Source: Alkalicoccus urumqiensis (GTDB lineage Bacteria > Bacillota > Bacilli > Bacillales > Salisediminibacteriaceae). Taken from it: 64,000 nucleotides of DNA. The position numbers and the translations under genes are program-made. Where the stretch lies: NCBI RefSeq assembly GCF_002993335.1, contig NZ_PVNS01000004.1, forward strand, positions 62,001-126,000, given 5' to 3'. Below the pieces are notes generated by a model, which worked only from the letters and a program-made list of their open reading frames with translations, ran no database searches and was not told the origin of the DNA. Positions within the stretch are counted from its first letter, which is position 1. Every line of letters starts with the position of its first letter. This document shows positions 16,678 through 24,305 of this stretch, piece after piece.

Positions 16678-17280
16678 TTATATTGAACTTTGAATACGGA
16701 TGGCTGCCTGAATCAGATGACAGCGGCCGGTGTGTTTTTCCCCTTCCACACGGTCTGCTTCCCCGTAGTAAAAGTGAAGAACGTGATGATCCCTGATCCA
16801 TGTAAGAATATCTTCCGGATCATAAAGCAGACCGGCGTCCGGCGGTCCGCCGGTTCCATAATCGAGCTGATCTTCCGAATACACTTCCAGAAGTACGACA
16901 CCACCCGGACGCACGGAAGCAAGTATATTCCGCATCATCCATGCCTGCGATGATTTCGGTACATGGCCGAAGACCATGATGGCATGGTCAAACGACTCCC
17001 GCTCCGGAGCCTCCAGCGTTAAGTCCATTTTTTTCACGTCAATCTCAAGACCGCGATCACCAGCCAGAGCAGATGCTTTTTCAAGACCTGTATCTGCGTT
17101 GTCCAGAGCGGTCACGGTAAGCCCCCGTTCTGCAAGGAATACTGCATTTCTCCCTTCCCCTTCCGCAAAACAGGCGACCGTTCCCTGCTCCAGAAGGGAA
17201 GCTTTCTCCTTAATGAAGACGTTCGCTTCTTTTCCATATACATACGTCTCTCCGGAAAATCGTTCGTTCCATATTGTCAT
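16678..17280 (-). CDS. SAM-dependent methyltransferase (TehB-like class I)
   Basis: 200 residues from the ATG at 17280, preceded by AGGTGG; the longer frame to 17313 has no ribosome site. The start WNERFSGETYVYGKEAN and motif I VACFAEGEGRNAVFLAERG (the SAM-binding glycine loop, here EGEGRN) are typical of the TehB/YgiQ-like small methyltransferases, and ALDNAD supplies the acidic residue for the ribose. Substrate unknown. Monocistronic between the GGDEF gene and the gvp operon. Confidence 0.8.
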   Translation of the reverse strand: MTIWNERFSGETYVYGKEANVFIKEKASLLEQGTVACFAEGEGRNAVFLAERGLTVTALDNADTGLEKASALAGDRGLEIDVKKMDLTLEAPERESFDHAIMVFGHVPKSSQAWMMRNILASVRPGGVVLLEVYSEDQLDYGTGGPPDAGLLYDPEDILTWIRDHHVLHFYYGEADRVEGEKHTGRCHLIQAAIRIQSSI

Positions 17281-17322
17281 TGTATCCACCTGCATTCTTT
17301 TGTTGATTATCATCGTCGATGC

Positions 17323-18441
17323 TTATCCCTGATCTGTTCTTTTTGACGCATATTTATGTTCATACATCTGCTTATCCACCGCTTTGTACATCATTTCCTG
17401 TGTAATCCCGGGCTGCCACGTCTTAGTCCCCCAGCTGAATGTAAGGCGGCTTAGAAACGGATCCTTCTGCTTAAGCAGAAGCTGGCCCAGCTCCTGAACT
17501 TTTTTCTCCGGATAAACAGCTGTATCCTCCAGAACGATCATAAATTCATCCCCGCCGAGGCGGGAGACGAGTGCCTTTTTGGAAAACACCGTTTTTAAGA
17601 GTCCGGCAAAGCGGATGAGCAGCTCATCGCCTTTATCATGCCCGTACGTATCGTTGATTTCCTTAAAATGATTTAAATCGATCAGGATGACTTGAAACGG
17701 CTTCTGCAGTTCCAGCAGATTGGCAGTATGCAGGTCATAGCTTTTCCGGTTATAAAGACGGGTCAGAAAATCTTCTTCCGAGGAGGAGGATTCCAGAAAG
17801 ACGTAGGCTACCAGAATGCCCAGAGCCGTTGAGGTCCAGGAGAAATAAAGCTTGGAATCAAACAGCTGCACGATCATTCCTGCAATCGGAAGCGCAAAAA
17901 ACAGCAGAAAAATATTCACCACGTACTGATTCGTTTTTTTGTGATGCTTTGTGATGAAAAAGAACATATAAATATACATAGATGCCAGTACAACATAGTG
18001 GACTTCTTTAAAATCTCCGCTGGAGTAACTGTTCGTTACCGCATCCACCGTAAAATAGAGCGGATAAAAGACATTGACCAGAAGGATAAGAGCGGTCAAA
18101 ACAGAGGCATGCTGGTAATACCCTTTCTTTTTCAGACGGGCAGGGCTCCGGAACAGCCGGTAGTCCACGTAGCTGAGCAGCAGACCGCCGAGAATCGGGC
18201 CCATCATGAAAAGCAGTACATTGGTGCCGTATTCAAGGGTGAACGCACCAAAAAACTGCTTTCCATCAAATATCCAGGTGAGCGGTTCAATAATGATGGC
18301 AGCGGCACTTGCGGCCATGACAGCTTTCAGCAGCTGCTTGCCCGTCGACTTGACTTTAGCCTGAGTTTTCATAATTAAGTACAAAACGAGCAGGATCATG
18401 AGCGCAAATATGTTTATTTGAAACTGAACCGCATAATCCAT
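17323..18441 (-). CDS. Membrane-bound diguanylate cyclase (GGDEF)
   Basis: 372 residues. About seven hydrophobic helices fill residues 8-210 and act as an uncharacterised sensor. The C-terminal GGDEF domain begins DFLTRLYNRKSYD, has the metal/nucleotide region IDLNHFKEINDTYGHDKGDE, and an intact active site RLGGDEFMIV. No RxxD inhibitory site is evident upstream of it. It should make cyclic di-GMP from two GTP. A TATAAT sequence lies about 50 bases upstream inside the adjoining remnant frame. Confidence 0.88.
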   Translation of the reverse strand: MDYAVQFQINIFALMILLVLYLIMKTQAKVKSTGKQLLKAVMAASAAAIIIEPLTWIFDGKQFFGAFTLEYGTNVLLFMMGPILGGLLLSYVDYRLFRSPARLKKKGYYQHASVLTALILLVNVFYPLYFTVDAVTNSYSSGDFKEVHYVVLASMYIYMFFFITKHHKKTNQYVVNIFLLFFALPIAGMIVQLFDSKLYFSWTSTALGILVAYVFLESSSSEEDFLTRLYNRKSYDLHTANLLELQKPFQVILIDLNHFKEINDTYGHDKGDELLIRFAGLLKTVFSKKALVSRLGGDEFMIVLEDTAVYPEKKVQELGQLLLKQKDPFLSRLTFSWGTKTWQPGITQEMMYKAVDKQMYEHKYASKRTDQG

Positions 18442-18462
18442 TACGGAACGCCCCTGTCTTTT

Positions 18463-18717
18463 TTAAATTTTCAGAAAGTTATTTTCTTTATTATAGCAGG
18501 AGAAAGACTGGTTTAATAGTCCTATATACTTTTTTTGTTCAATATTCTTTGGATATGCCTCGAATACATGACACAGAACGCTTTCTTTCATTCCGGTCAC
18601 TTGGCTGATCTGCACGATCTTCCTGCTGAGCGGGGCTGAAGCTTCCTCTACAAAACCGGCCTCTGTACTCTTCTTCACGATCCAGTTATCGTATTCCCAA
18701 TGCGCGGGGCGGCCCAA
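18463..18717 (-). pseudogene. Possible gene remnant upstream of the diguanylate cyclase
   Basis: An open stretch reading GRPAHWEYDNWIVKKSTEAG and on to NFLKI has coding-like composition, but its only in-frame start is a TTG with no ribosome site. The frame extends back to a stop near 18772 without ATG or GTG. Its end overlaps the -10 region of the next gene. No family was recognised. It may be the 3' part of a decayed gene or a chance frame. Confidence 0.3.
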
Positions 18718-18854
18718 ATAAGTGATGCCTTTTTCGATGAGCGGCGCTTTTCGAAAAGACTGCTGACTTGCTTCTGTTTATGAAGAAATGGACATGGATC
18801 TACAACTTCTTTCGATAATGCGCAGTTTAGAACTGATTTTCTCCTATTTTTCAA

Positions 18855-18897
18855 CAAAAAACGCACTCCGCTTCTTCCATGTTGGAAGCGGAGTGCG
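18855..18897 (-). terminator. Rho-independent terminator of wrbA
   Basis: On the minus strand a 13-bp perfect stem (CGCACTCCGCTTC with GAAGCGGAGTGCG) is followed by TTTTTT. Confidence 0.9.
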
Positions 18898-18910
18898 CTG
18901 GAAACGATCG

Positions 18911-19525
18911 TTATTTGGACTGACCTTCTTTTACCCATTCTGCAACAGTAACGGTGCGGAGTGCCTGATGCTTCACGGCATCTTCAACATCGTCTGCCAT
19001 TTTTCCGTCCTGGCCGACCGTTACGCTTGTACCATACGGGTTACCGCCTGCGGCGAAAAGAACTGGATCGGTATAACCCGGAGCTGCAATAATCGCACCC
19101 CAGTGCATCATGGACGTATACAGTGCAAGAATCGTTGCTTCCTGACCACCGTGCACGTTCTGTGCAGAAGACATAGCGCTTACGACTTTGTTAATCGTTT
19201 TGCCTTCACCCCAGATAGCACCCTGCGTATCAAGAAACTGCTTCATCTGGGAAGATACGTTACCGAACCGCGTCGGTGTGCTGAAGATAATTGCATCTGC
19301 CCACTCTACGTCGTCTGATGTTACGACCGGCACGTCTTTCGTTGCGTTTACCGTGTTATTCCAAGCTTCGTTTCCTTCAATAACCGACTGTGGTGCAAGT
19401 TCTTCTACTTTCAACACACGGACGTCCGCTCCTGCTGCTTCAGCGCCTTCGCCTGCCCATTTTGCAAGCTGATAGTTTGTACCGCCCATGCTGTAAAATA
19501 CTACTGCTACGTTTACCTTTGCCAT
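18911..19525 (-). CDS. wrbA: NAD(P)H:quinone oxidoreductase WrbA
   Basis: 204 residues, the usual WrbA length, from the ATG at 19525 (AAAGGAG nine bases upstream). An in-frame ATG at 19579 also has AGGAG and would add 18 residues not typical of the family. Flavodoxin fold with the FMN phosphate loop FYSMGGTNYQLA, STPTRFGN and GGNPYGTS binding segments. It reduces quinones by two electrons, avoiding semiquinones. Placed with a ring-cleaving dioxygenase and an MhqR-like regulator, and preceded by operator-like sites, so probably quinone-induced. Confidence 0.92.
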   Translation of the reverse strand: MAKVNVAVVFYSMGGTNYQLAKWAGEGAEAAGADVRVLKVEELAPQSVIEGNEAWNNTVNATKDVPVVTSDDVEWADAIIFSTPTRFGNVSSQMKQFLDTQGAIWGEGKTINKVVSAMSSAQNVHGGQEATILALYTSMMHWGAIIAAPGYTDPVLFAAGGNPYGTSVTVGQDGKMADDVEDAVKHQALRTVTVAEWVKEGQSK

Positions 19526-19706
19526 ATTATCCGACTCCTTTGAATTTGATGTAGAGAATAGCTTTGATAGAAACCCCATTGTTCACCGCTCCTGTGCCTT
19601 TCGTCGTTCAGGCCGAATGATTTCCTGATGAAAACCGGCGGACCGCACCCTCCTTCACTTAACTTTTTAAAGTAACTTTCTACATGTTTCATCCTAACAC
19701 ATCATT

Positions 19707-19724
19707 TATCTCGAAATCAATCTA
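19707..19724. promoter_or_regulatory. MhqR-type operator upstream of wrbA
   Basis: TATCTCGAAATCAATCTA matches the palindrome found before the MarR gene (TATCTCGAATTCGAGATA) at 14 of 18 positions, with one perfect half-site. It lies about 180 bases before the wrbA start. Confidence 0.55.
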
Positions 19725-19736
19725 TTTTAAATTAAA

Positions 19737-19754
19737 AATTTTTAATTCGAGATA
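19737..19754. promoter_or_regulatory. Second MhqR-type half-operator, at the dioxygenase stop
   Basis: The sequence ends in a perfect half-site AATTCGAGATA and matches the 18-bp palindrome at 13 positions. It overlaps the 3' end of the dioxygenase gene, 30 bases from the previous site. Confidence 0.4.
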
Positions 19755-20647
19755 TTCTTCTCCGTAAGTGGCGGGAGAGATGCTTCCACCTGCTTTCGTT
19801 CCGGCTCCAGCCAGGATGGGAGCATGAGTGATTTTCCAAGACGGTACTCCGGTTCATCCACTAAAAATCCCGGTGCGTCCGTCGCGATTTCAAACAGAAC
19901 TCCGCCGGGGACCCGGAAGTAGACGGCCTGAAAGTATTGACGCTCCCGAACCGGAGTAACGTAGACGCCGGACTGCTCTACTTTTTTCTTCCATCCACCC
20001 TGCACCTTATCATCTGCTGCCCGCCACGCCACATGGTGGATCGTCCCTGGCCCGTCCTCTCCCCGCTCTACTGCTGTCTGCAGCACATCCACGCAGGTAA
20101 AATCGCCTCCCGTCGCGTAGCGCACAAAAGAATCGTCTGCATCTTTTCGTGTCCAGTGCAGAATCTCTGTGAAAAAGGTGTCTGTTTTCTCCGGCGCAGT
20201 GGATAACAGGAGAACGCCTGCGATCCCGGTAATCGCTGTTCGTTCCGCTTTCTCTGCGGCACTGCCCCGCTCCACCAGTTCCAGCGGAATACCGTCAGGA
20301 TCATCAAACACAACATACGAATCATTAAACCGGCGTTTTCTATCCGTTTCTACACCCGCCGCCTGCAGCCGCTTCTCCCAGAAACCCAGTGAACCTTCCG
20401 GAACTGCAAATGTAATCACCGCTGCCTGGCCGCCTCCCGGAATTCCCGGATTTGCCTTCTCCCACGGAAAGAATGTAATGATCGTGCCCGGTTCTCCTGT
20501 CTGATTTCCGTAATAGAGATGATAGACGGATGGATCGTCAAAATTAACAGTTTTCTTCACCATCCTGAGACCGAGCACATTCTCGTAAAACGCTGCGTTC
20601 ACCCCGGCCTTTCCGGCAATTGCTGTAATATGATGAATGCTGTTCAT
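19742..20647 (-). CDS. Ring-cleaving dioxygenase, glyoxalase/VOC family (MhqO/MhqA-like)
   Basis: 301 residues with two tandem VOC modules. Metal-ligand candidates are the His pair in SIHHITAIAG (about 4-5), the Glu in GIPLELVERG, the His pair in GTIHHVAWRA and the Glu in GGVLFEIATD. Such proteins (MhqA/MhqE/MhqO in B. subtilis) are iron-dependent extradiol-type dioxygenases of hydroquinone detoxification. Between the MhqR-like gene and wrbA, all on one strand. Expected to be derepressed by quinones. Confidence 0.88.
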   Translation of the reverse strand: MNSIHHITAIAGKAGVNAAFYENVLGLRMVKKTVNFDDPSVYHLYYGNQTGEPGTIITFFPWEKANPGIPGGGQAAVITFAVPEGSLGFWEKRLQAAGVETDRKRRFNDSYVVFDDPDGIPLELVERGSAAEKAERTAITGIAGVLLLSTAPEKTDTFFTEILHWTRKDADDSFVRYATGGDFTCVDVLQTAVERGEDGPGTIHHVAWRAADDKVQGGWKKKVEQSGVYVTPVRERQYFQAVYFRVPGGVLFEIATDAPGFLVDEPEYRLGKSLMLPSWLEPERKQVEASLPPLTEKNISN

Positions 20648-20678
20648 GCTGTGTCCCCTCCTTTATTTTTAATTCATT

Positions 20679-20696
20679 TATTCTTAATTAGAGATA
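20679..20696. promoter_or_regulatory. MhqR-type operator upstream of the dioxygenase
   Basis: TATTCTTAATTAGAGATA matches the 18-bp palindrome at 13 of 18 positions and retains most of one half-site. It lies about 35 bases before the dioxygenase start. Confidence 0.5.
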
Positions 20697-20710
20697 TTTA
20701 TCGAAAAAAA

Positions 20711-21160
20711 TTAGAGACTGCCGGCGTGCATCCCTAATTTTTTCATCAGTTCAATCAAACTTGTCTTCTCATCCTCCGTTACGCCGCCGAGAACGTCATG
20801 CATCCGCTGCCGGTGCTTCGGGAAAATCTCATTCATGAGATCCGTTCCTTCCTCCGTCAGAGAAGCATAGGTCACCCTCCGGTCAGTCGGACACGGACGG
20901 CGGCTTAAATACGCTTTTTTCTCCAGTTTATCAACGACATAGGTTATGCTGCTGCTGGCAATCAGCACTTTTCCGCCAATCTTCTGAATCGGCTGCTCTC
21001 CTTTATGATACAGGAGCTCAAGCACAGCAAATTCCGTCGGATTCAGGCCGTGCTGACGGATATCTTCTTCCGCCTGCTTTTTCACTGCCTGTGCAGCACG
21101 TGTCAGAACAGTAAATGTCTTGAGCGACAGTTCTTCTGCCTCCTGCTCCTCTCTGCTCAT
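20711..21160 (-). CDS. mhqR: MarR family repressor, MhqR-like
   Basis: 149 residues with a MarR winged helix: LNPTEFAVLELLYHKGEQPIQ, recognition helix SSITYVVDKLEKKAYL, wing RRPCPTDRRVTYASLTEEG. The start is clear (AAGGAGGGAGCTGC before the ATG). A perfect palindrome matching the known B. subtilis MhqR operator sits directly upstream, and the neighbours are a ring-cleaving dioxygenase and a quinone reductase, the classic MhqR targets. Cysteine 108 region (RPCP) could be the redox-sensitive site, as this is the only conserved-looking Cys. Confidence 0.85.
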   Translation of the reverse strand: MSREEQEAEELSLKTFTVLTRAAQAVKKQAEEDIRQHGLNPTEFAVLELLYHKGEQPIQKIGGKVLIASSSITYVVDKLEKKAYLSRRPCPTDRRVTYASLTEEGTDLMNEIFPKHRQRMHDVLGGVTEDEKTSLIELMKKLGMHAGSL

Positions 21161-21176
21161 GCAGCTCCCTCCTTTT

Positions 21177-21194
21177 TATCTCGAATTCGAGATA
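21177..21194. promoter_or_regulatory. Perfect MhqR operator palindrome (autoregulation)
   Basis: TATCTCGAATTCGAGATA is an exact 18-bp palindrome immediately upstream of the mhqR ribosome site. It equals the consensus recalled for B. subtilis MhqR. Confidence 0.8.
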
Positions 21195-21465
21195 AGTATA
21201 CTCCTCCAGAACCGGACTGTCAAATTGCATACCTTCTCTTAATGAACCATTACCCTTTAAAGTTATCTAATGACAAATAAGTAGAGGAAAGCTAAAAAAG
21301 ATGCAGGATATATGCCTTTGATAAGGCAGATCGGCCGTTGTCACCTTATTCTGGATGAATTTTGGAATGCTCTATTTCGGCAGAAAATAACGACGGTCAT
21401 GTTTCTCATTTCGCTGAAAGGGAAAGGCATCTGATGAGGATACAATGAACGAAGGAGGTTTTCTC

Positions 21466-22026
21466 ATGTACGATATTATTATCGCAGGTGCCGGACCGGC
21501 AGGAGCAAGTGCTGCCTTGTTTGCAGCCAAAGCCGGAAAGAAAACACTCGTAATCGACAGCGACCAGAGCATGACGAAAAAGGCGTGGATCGAAAACCAT
21601 TACGGGCGGGATAAAATTTCCGGACCGGACCTCGTTGAAACAGGCCTGGCGCAGATGAAAAAATTTGGAGCAGAGCATCGTCAGGCGAAAGTGCTGTCTA
21701 TTGATTCGACAGACACCGGAGCTTCTGTCACGACGGAAGAAGAAACCATCGAAGCGAAACACGTGCTGCTTGCAACCGGAGCTCTTACCGACACAGCGGA
21801 AAAGTCAGGCATTCAGATAAAAGAAGGCCCGGAACCTCGGATTAAACAGGTCGTGGATATTACACCCGAAGGCAGAACGAGTCTCGATCATGTTTGGGCT
21901 GCAGGGACGTGCGCCGGGAAAAGTGTCCATACAATCGTCACTTCCGGCCACGGCGCAGAAGTTGCCATTAATATCATCAGCGAGCTGAATGGCGAACGGT
22001 ACGTGGATCACGACGTATTGAAATAA
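21466..22026 (+). CDS. Single-domain thioredoxin-reductase-like FAD protein
   Basis: 186 residues from the ATG at 21466 (AGGAGG seven bases upstream). The N-terminus has the FAD dinucleotide motif IIIAGAGPAGASAALFAAKAG and an acidic VIDSD; the C-terminus has the second FAD contact VWAAGTCAGK. Compared with true thioredoxin reductases (about 310 residues) the NADPH domain and the CxxC pair are missing. It may be reduced by another protein or act as an FAD-dependent oxidase-like factor. Divergent from the mhqR gene, so it might share its stress context; no operator is next to it other than the mhqR palindrome 270 bases away. Confidence 0.75.
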   Translation: MYDIIIAGAGPAGASAALFAAKAGKKTLVIDSDQSMTKKAWIENHYGRDKISGPDLVETGLAQMKKFGAEHRQAKVLSIDSTDTGASVTTEEETIEAKHVLLATGALTDTAEKSGIQIKEGPEPRIKQVVDITPEGRTSLDHVWAAGTCAGKSVHTIVTSGHGAEVAINIISELNGERYVDHDVLK

Positions 22027-22029
22027 CGA

Positions 22030-22061
22030 AAAACCTGCGCCGGATGCGGTGCAGGTTTTTT
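22030..22061 (+). terminator. Rho-independent terminator
   Basis: AAAACCTGC (22030-22038) pairs with GCAGGTTTT (22051-22059), then a run of T, after the FAD protein gene. It also faces the convergent DUF2200 gene. Confidence 0.75.
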
Positions 22062-22078
22062 CCGTCTTTCTTCGTTCG

Positions 22079-22429
22079 TCAAGCCGTGCGGAGAATTTTC
22101 TCCATCTTTTTGCCCTTCGCAAGCTCATCAATCAGCTTGTCCATATAACGTATCTCCTGCATGAGCGGGTCTTCAATATTTTCCACACGAACACCGCAGA
22201 TCACTCCGGTAATCTGTCTTCTCGATTCATTCAATGAAGGAGCTTCCGCAAAAAAGGTTTCCATTGTTACGCGCTGATCCAGCACTTCTTTCAGGTGCGG
22301 CTCGGTGTAGCCGGTCAGCCAGTAAATGATTTCATCGACTTCTTCCTTCGTCCGACCTTTCCGTTCTGCTTTGTTCACATAGTGCGGATAGATATCAGCA
22401 AACGCCATCTGAAAAATTTTATGTCCCAT
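22079..22429 (-). CDS. DUF2200 family protein
   Basis: 116 residues; the pattern [22 protein letters not shown] at the start and IYWLTGYTE in the middle matches DUF2200. All-helical, cytosolic, no cysteine-metal site. Family function unknown. The ribosome site GGAGGCACCGG precedes the ATG. It marks the left border of the AT-rich insert that follows. Confidence 0.8.
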   Translation of the reverse strand: MGHKIFQMAFADIYPHYVNKAERKGRTKEEVDEIIYWLTGYTEPHLKEVLDQRVTMETFFAEAPSLNESRRQITGVICGVRVENIEDPLMQEIRYMDKLIDELAKGKKMEKILRTA

Positions 22430-22590
22430 CTCCGGTGCCTCCTTTTTTTTGATCCGTATATTATAACAGTTTTCACCTGACGTTAATTAAATATCAGCCA
22501 GACTACTAACTAATTGATAAACCAGATATTTCATTTGAAATTATTCATCATGAATCCATCTTTGAAATTTTATACAAAACCTTGGTGAAT

Positions 22591-23859
22591 TTATGAATAT
22601 ACATTTTGTTTGTATTTACTTAATTTCGCTTTAATATCAAGCATTTTTTTCCCCATAAGTTCTTTTTTGCTTTGATCATCTTTTACAATTTCTTCAAGTA
22701 AATAATCTTTGAACGAATAAAAATCATCTTCGAAATTAAATTTTTTTCCAACCCAATTTTCTATGTAGCTAATTACTTCTTCAGCCTCCATTATTTCTAA
22801 AGAAAGCAGTGAAGAGAGACTTACTTCATTACGATCTACAATGCTATACTTATCCGAATCAAAACTGAAAGTCTCTAAGTCACTTTTACACGCATTTAAA
22901 AAGTGTAATATATCTTCTTTGTAGCTAACTTCATATGGGAACTCATAGGGCGGAGAGCTATATTTTATCTTATGATAATCATCATCTTCTAAAACAAATG
23001 AAGAAAACTCTTCAAATAGGCTTGTTTGTACTTCATGATCTATTGAGTAAGCTTTATTGATTTCTACTATTTGCACTCTCTTCACAAATGTATCAAAATC
23101 TGCCCCATCATCATCAATACTTATATTTTTCGTTATTCTTTCATACACAAGTATTTCTTCGATTTCAGCTATTTTTTGTAAAAAGGCTAAGTTTTTATTT
23201 TTGCTATTATTTCCAGTACGGCCCCATCCATTATCCACATTGATTAATCCAGATGATGCTACAGTTTCTAAAAAATAATTAACTTTTCCAGGGTTGAAAT
23301 CTTCCATTAGATTCTCAGATTGTTGAAGTAAACTGCGATATAGATACAAGATTCTAACTTCATCGGAGTTTAAAATATGGTTTGAAAGCAAGGTTTCAAT
23401 ATAATTATCTATATGAGGATTCAAATGATAATACGATTTGAATTTAATTCCTGATGGATCAAGCTTTAATTGGTGCAGAGAGTTTGTTCTTCTTTTATTT
23501 AAAAAGTATCCGTAAGCAGTTGTATTTATAAGATTACTAAAACCAAAATCAACTGCATTAATTACTGCTTCAATAGAGTGTTTGATTTCGTCTTTTTTTC
23601 TATCTTCTTCCCTATGTTTCTCCCGTCCAATTGAACGGTCTACTGCCAATTTAGCACCTATGAATGCCGAAAATACTGCTCCCCCAATAGTTAAAGCTTC
23701 TACCCCGGTCAACAGTGTATCCTCAGAAAAATAATTGAAGATATGTGTTATGCCAATAGAAATTAATATGTAACCAAATGCTAATATTATAGAGATTGGC
23801 ACAGTACTTCTTAACCCTTTAAATTCCTCCTTGGTAATTAGTTTTTGATCTTTCAACAA
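22591..23859 (-). CDS. Orphan membrane protein in an AT-rich island
   Basis: 422 residues. The TTG at 23859 is taken as the start, with AGGGGGG upstream. Two membrane helices lie near the N-terminus (about 21-43 and 54-73), then a charged stretch (REKHREEDRKKDEIK) and a large, mostly helical, acidic cytoplasmic region of about 320 residues. No domain recognised. Base composition is strikingly AT-rich against neighbours near 50% GC, and codons follow this, so recent acquisition is likely. The two-helix plus large soluble domain plan is shared by many membrane effectors of phage-defence genes, but that is only an analogy. Confidence 0.7.
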   Translation of the reverse strand: MLKDQKLITKEEFKGLRSTVPISIILAFGYILISIGITHIFNYFSEDTLLTGVEALTIGGAVFSAFIGAKLAVDRSIGREKHREEDRKKDEIKHSIEAVINAVDFGFSNLINTTAYGYFLNKRRTNSLHQLKLDPSGIKFKSYYHLNPHIDNYIETLLSNHILNSDEVRILYLYRSLLQQSENLMEDFNPGKVNYFLETVASSGLINVDNGWGRTGNNSKNKNLAFLQKIAEIEEILVYERITKNISIDDDGADFDTFVKRVQIVEINKAYSIDHEVQTSLFEEFSSFVLEDDDYHKIKYSSPPYEFPYEVSYKEDILHFLNACKSDLETFSFDSDKYSIVDRNEVSLSSLLSLEIMEAEEVISYIENWVGKKFNFEDDFYSFKDYLLEEIVKDDQSKKELMGKKMLDIKAKLSKYKQNVYS

Positions 23860-24087
23860 AATCCCCCCTATATGTTCTCTTATCTATAATGAAAGATTAT
23901 ACAGACCACTTCACCACTTGATGCTTCTACGAATTCACATTATTTAGTATCAAGGACCCAGCGTCCTTATCATACTGCCCCCGTTATATCTTCTGGAAAG
24001 CCTCTTATAATTAATGAAAAATTGTAGATAAACCTTTTTTGACCAACTATATTTACAATCTAAGGCAGGACATTCCCCTGCTTTCCG
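23860..24087. other. AT-rich gap holding the orphan gene's promoter region
   Basis: No gene. TATAAT-like sequences on the minus strand near 23894-23910 could drive the orphan gene. A small hairpin AAGGAC/GTCCTT lies at 23952-23968. A second weak hairpin, GCAGG/CCTGC (24063-24083), follows the zinc-ribbon gene on the minus strand. Confidence 0.4.
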
Positions 24088-24285
24088 CTACACCATCTCC
24101 ACGAGCCTGGCGACCCTGCCGCCACAGGTACGACATTCTCCTTTCAGTAAGATGCCATAAGCATCGTTCTTCACAGTGAAATTAGTAATAGTCACGGCGT
24201 CGGAACAGTTGACACAATAGACATTGGACATAATTTTCTTTCTCGACTCTTTTGGTATGGCAGTCCATTTTTTATACGCTTCCAT
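24088..24285 (-). CDS. Small zinc-ribbon-like protein
   Basis: 65 residues from the ATG at 24285, six bases after GGAGGA. Two CxxC pairs (VYCVNCSDA and GECRTCGGR) are spaced as in a zinc ribbon. No family name recognised. It follows rlmCD by 20 bases on the same strand and may be co-transcribed with it. Confidence 0.65.
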   Translation of the reverse strand: MEAYKKWTAIPKESRKKIMSNVYCVNCSDAVTITNFTVKNDAYGILLKGECRTCGGRVARLVEMV

Positions 24286-24305
24286 GATTATTCCTCCATT
24301 GTGAA

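Noticed and set aside
16661-16688. SigB-like promoter (GTTCAA, 16 bases, GGGTAT) on the minus strand before the gvp operon
   Set aside because: Spacing is one base over the usual range, it overlaps the end of the methyltransferase gene and a terminator-like hairpin lies between it and the first gvp gene, so it was not annotated.
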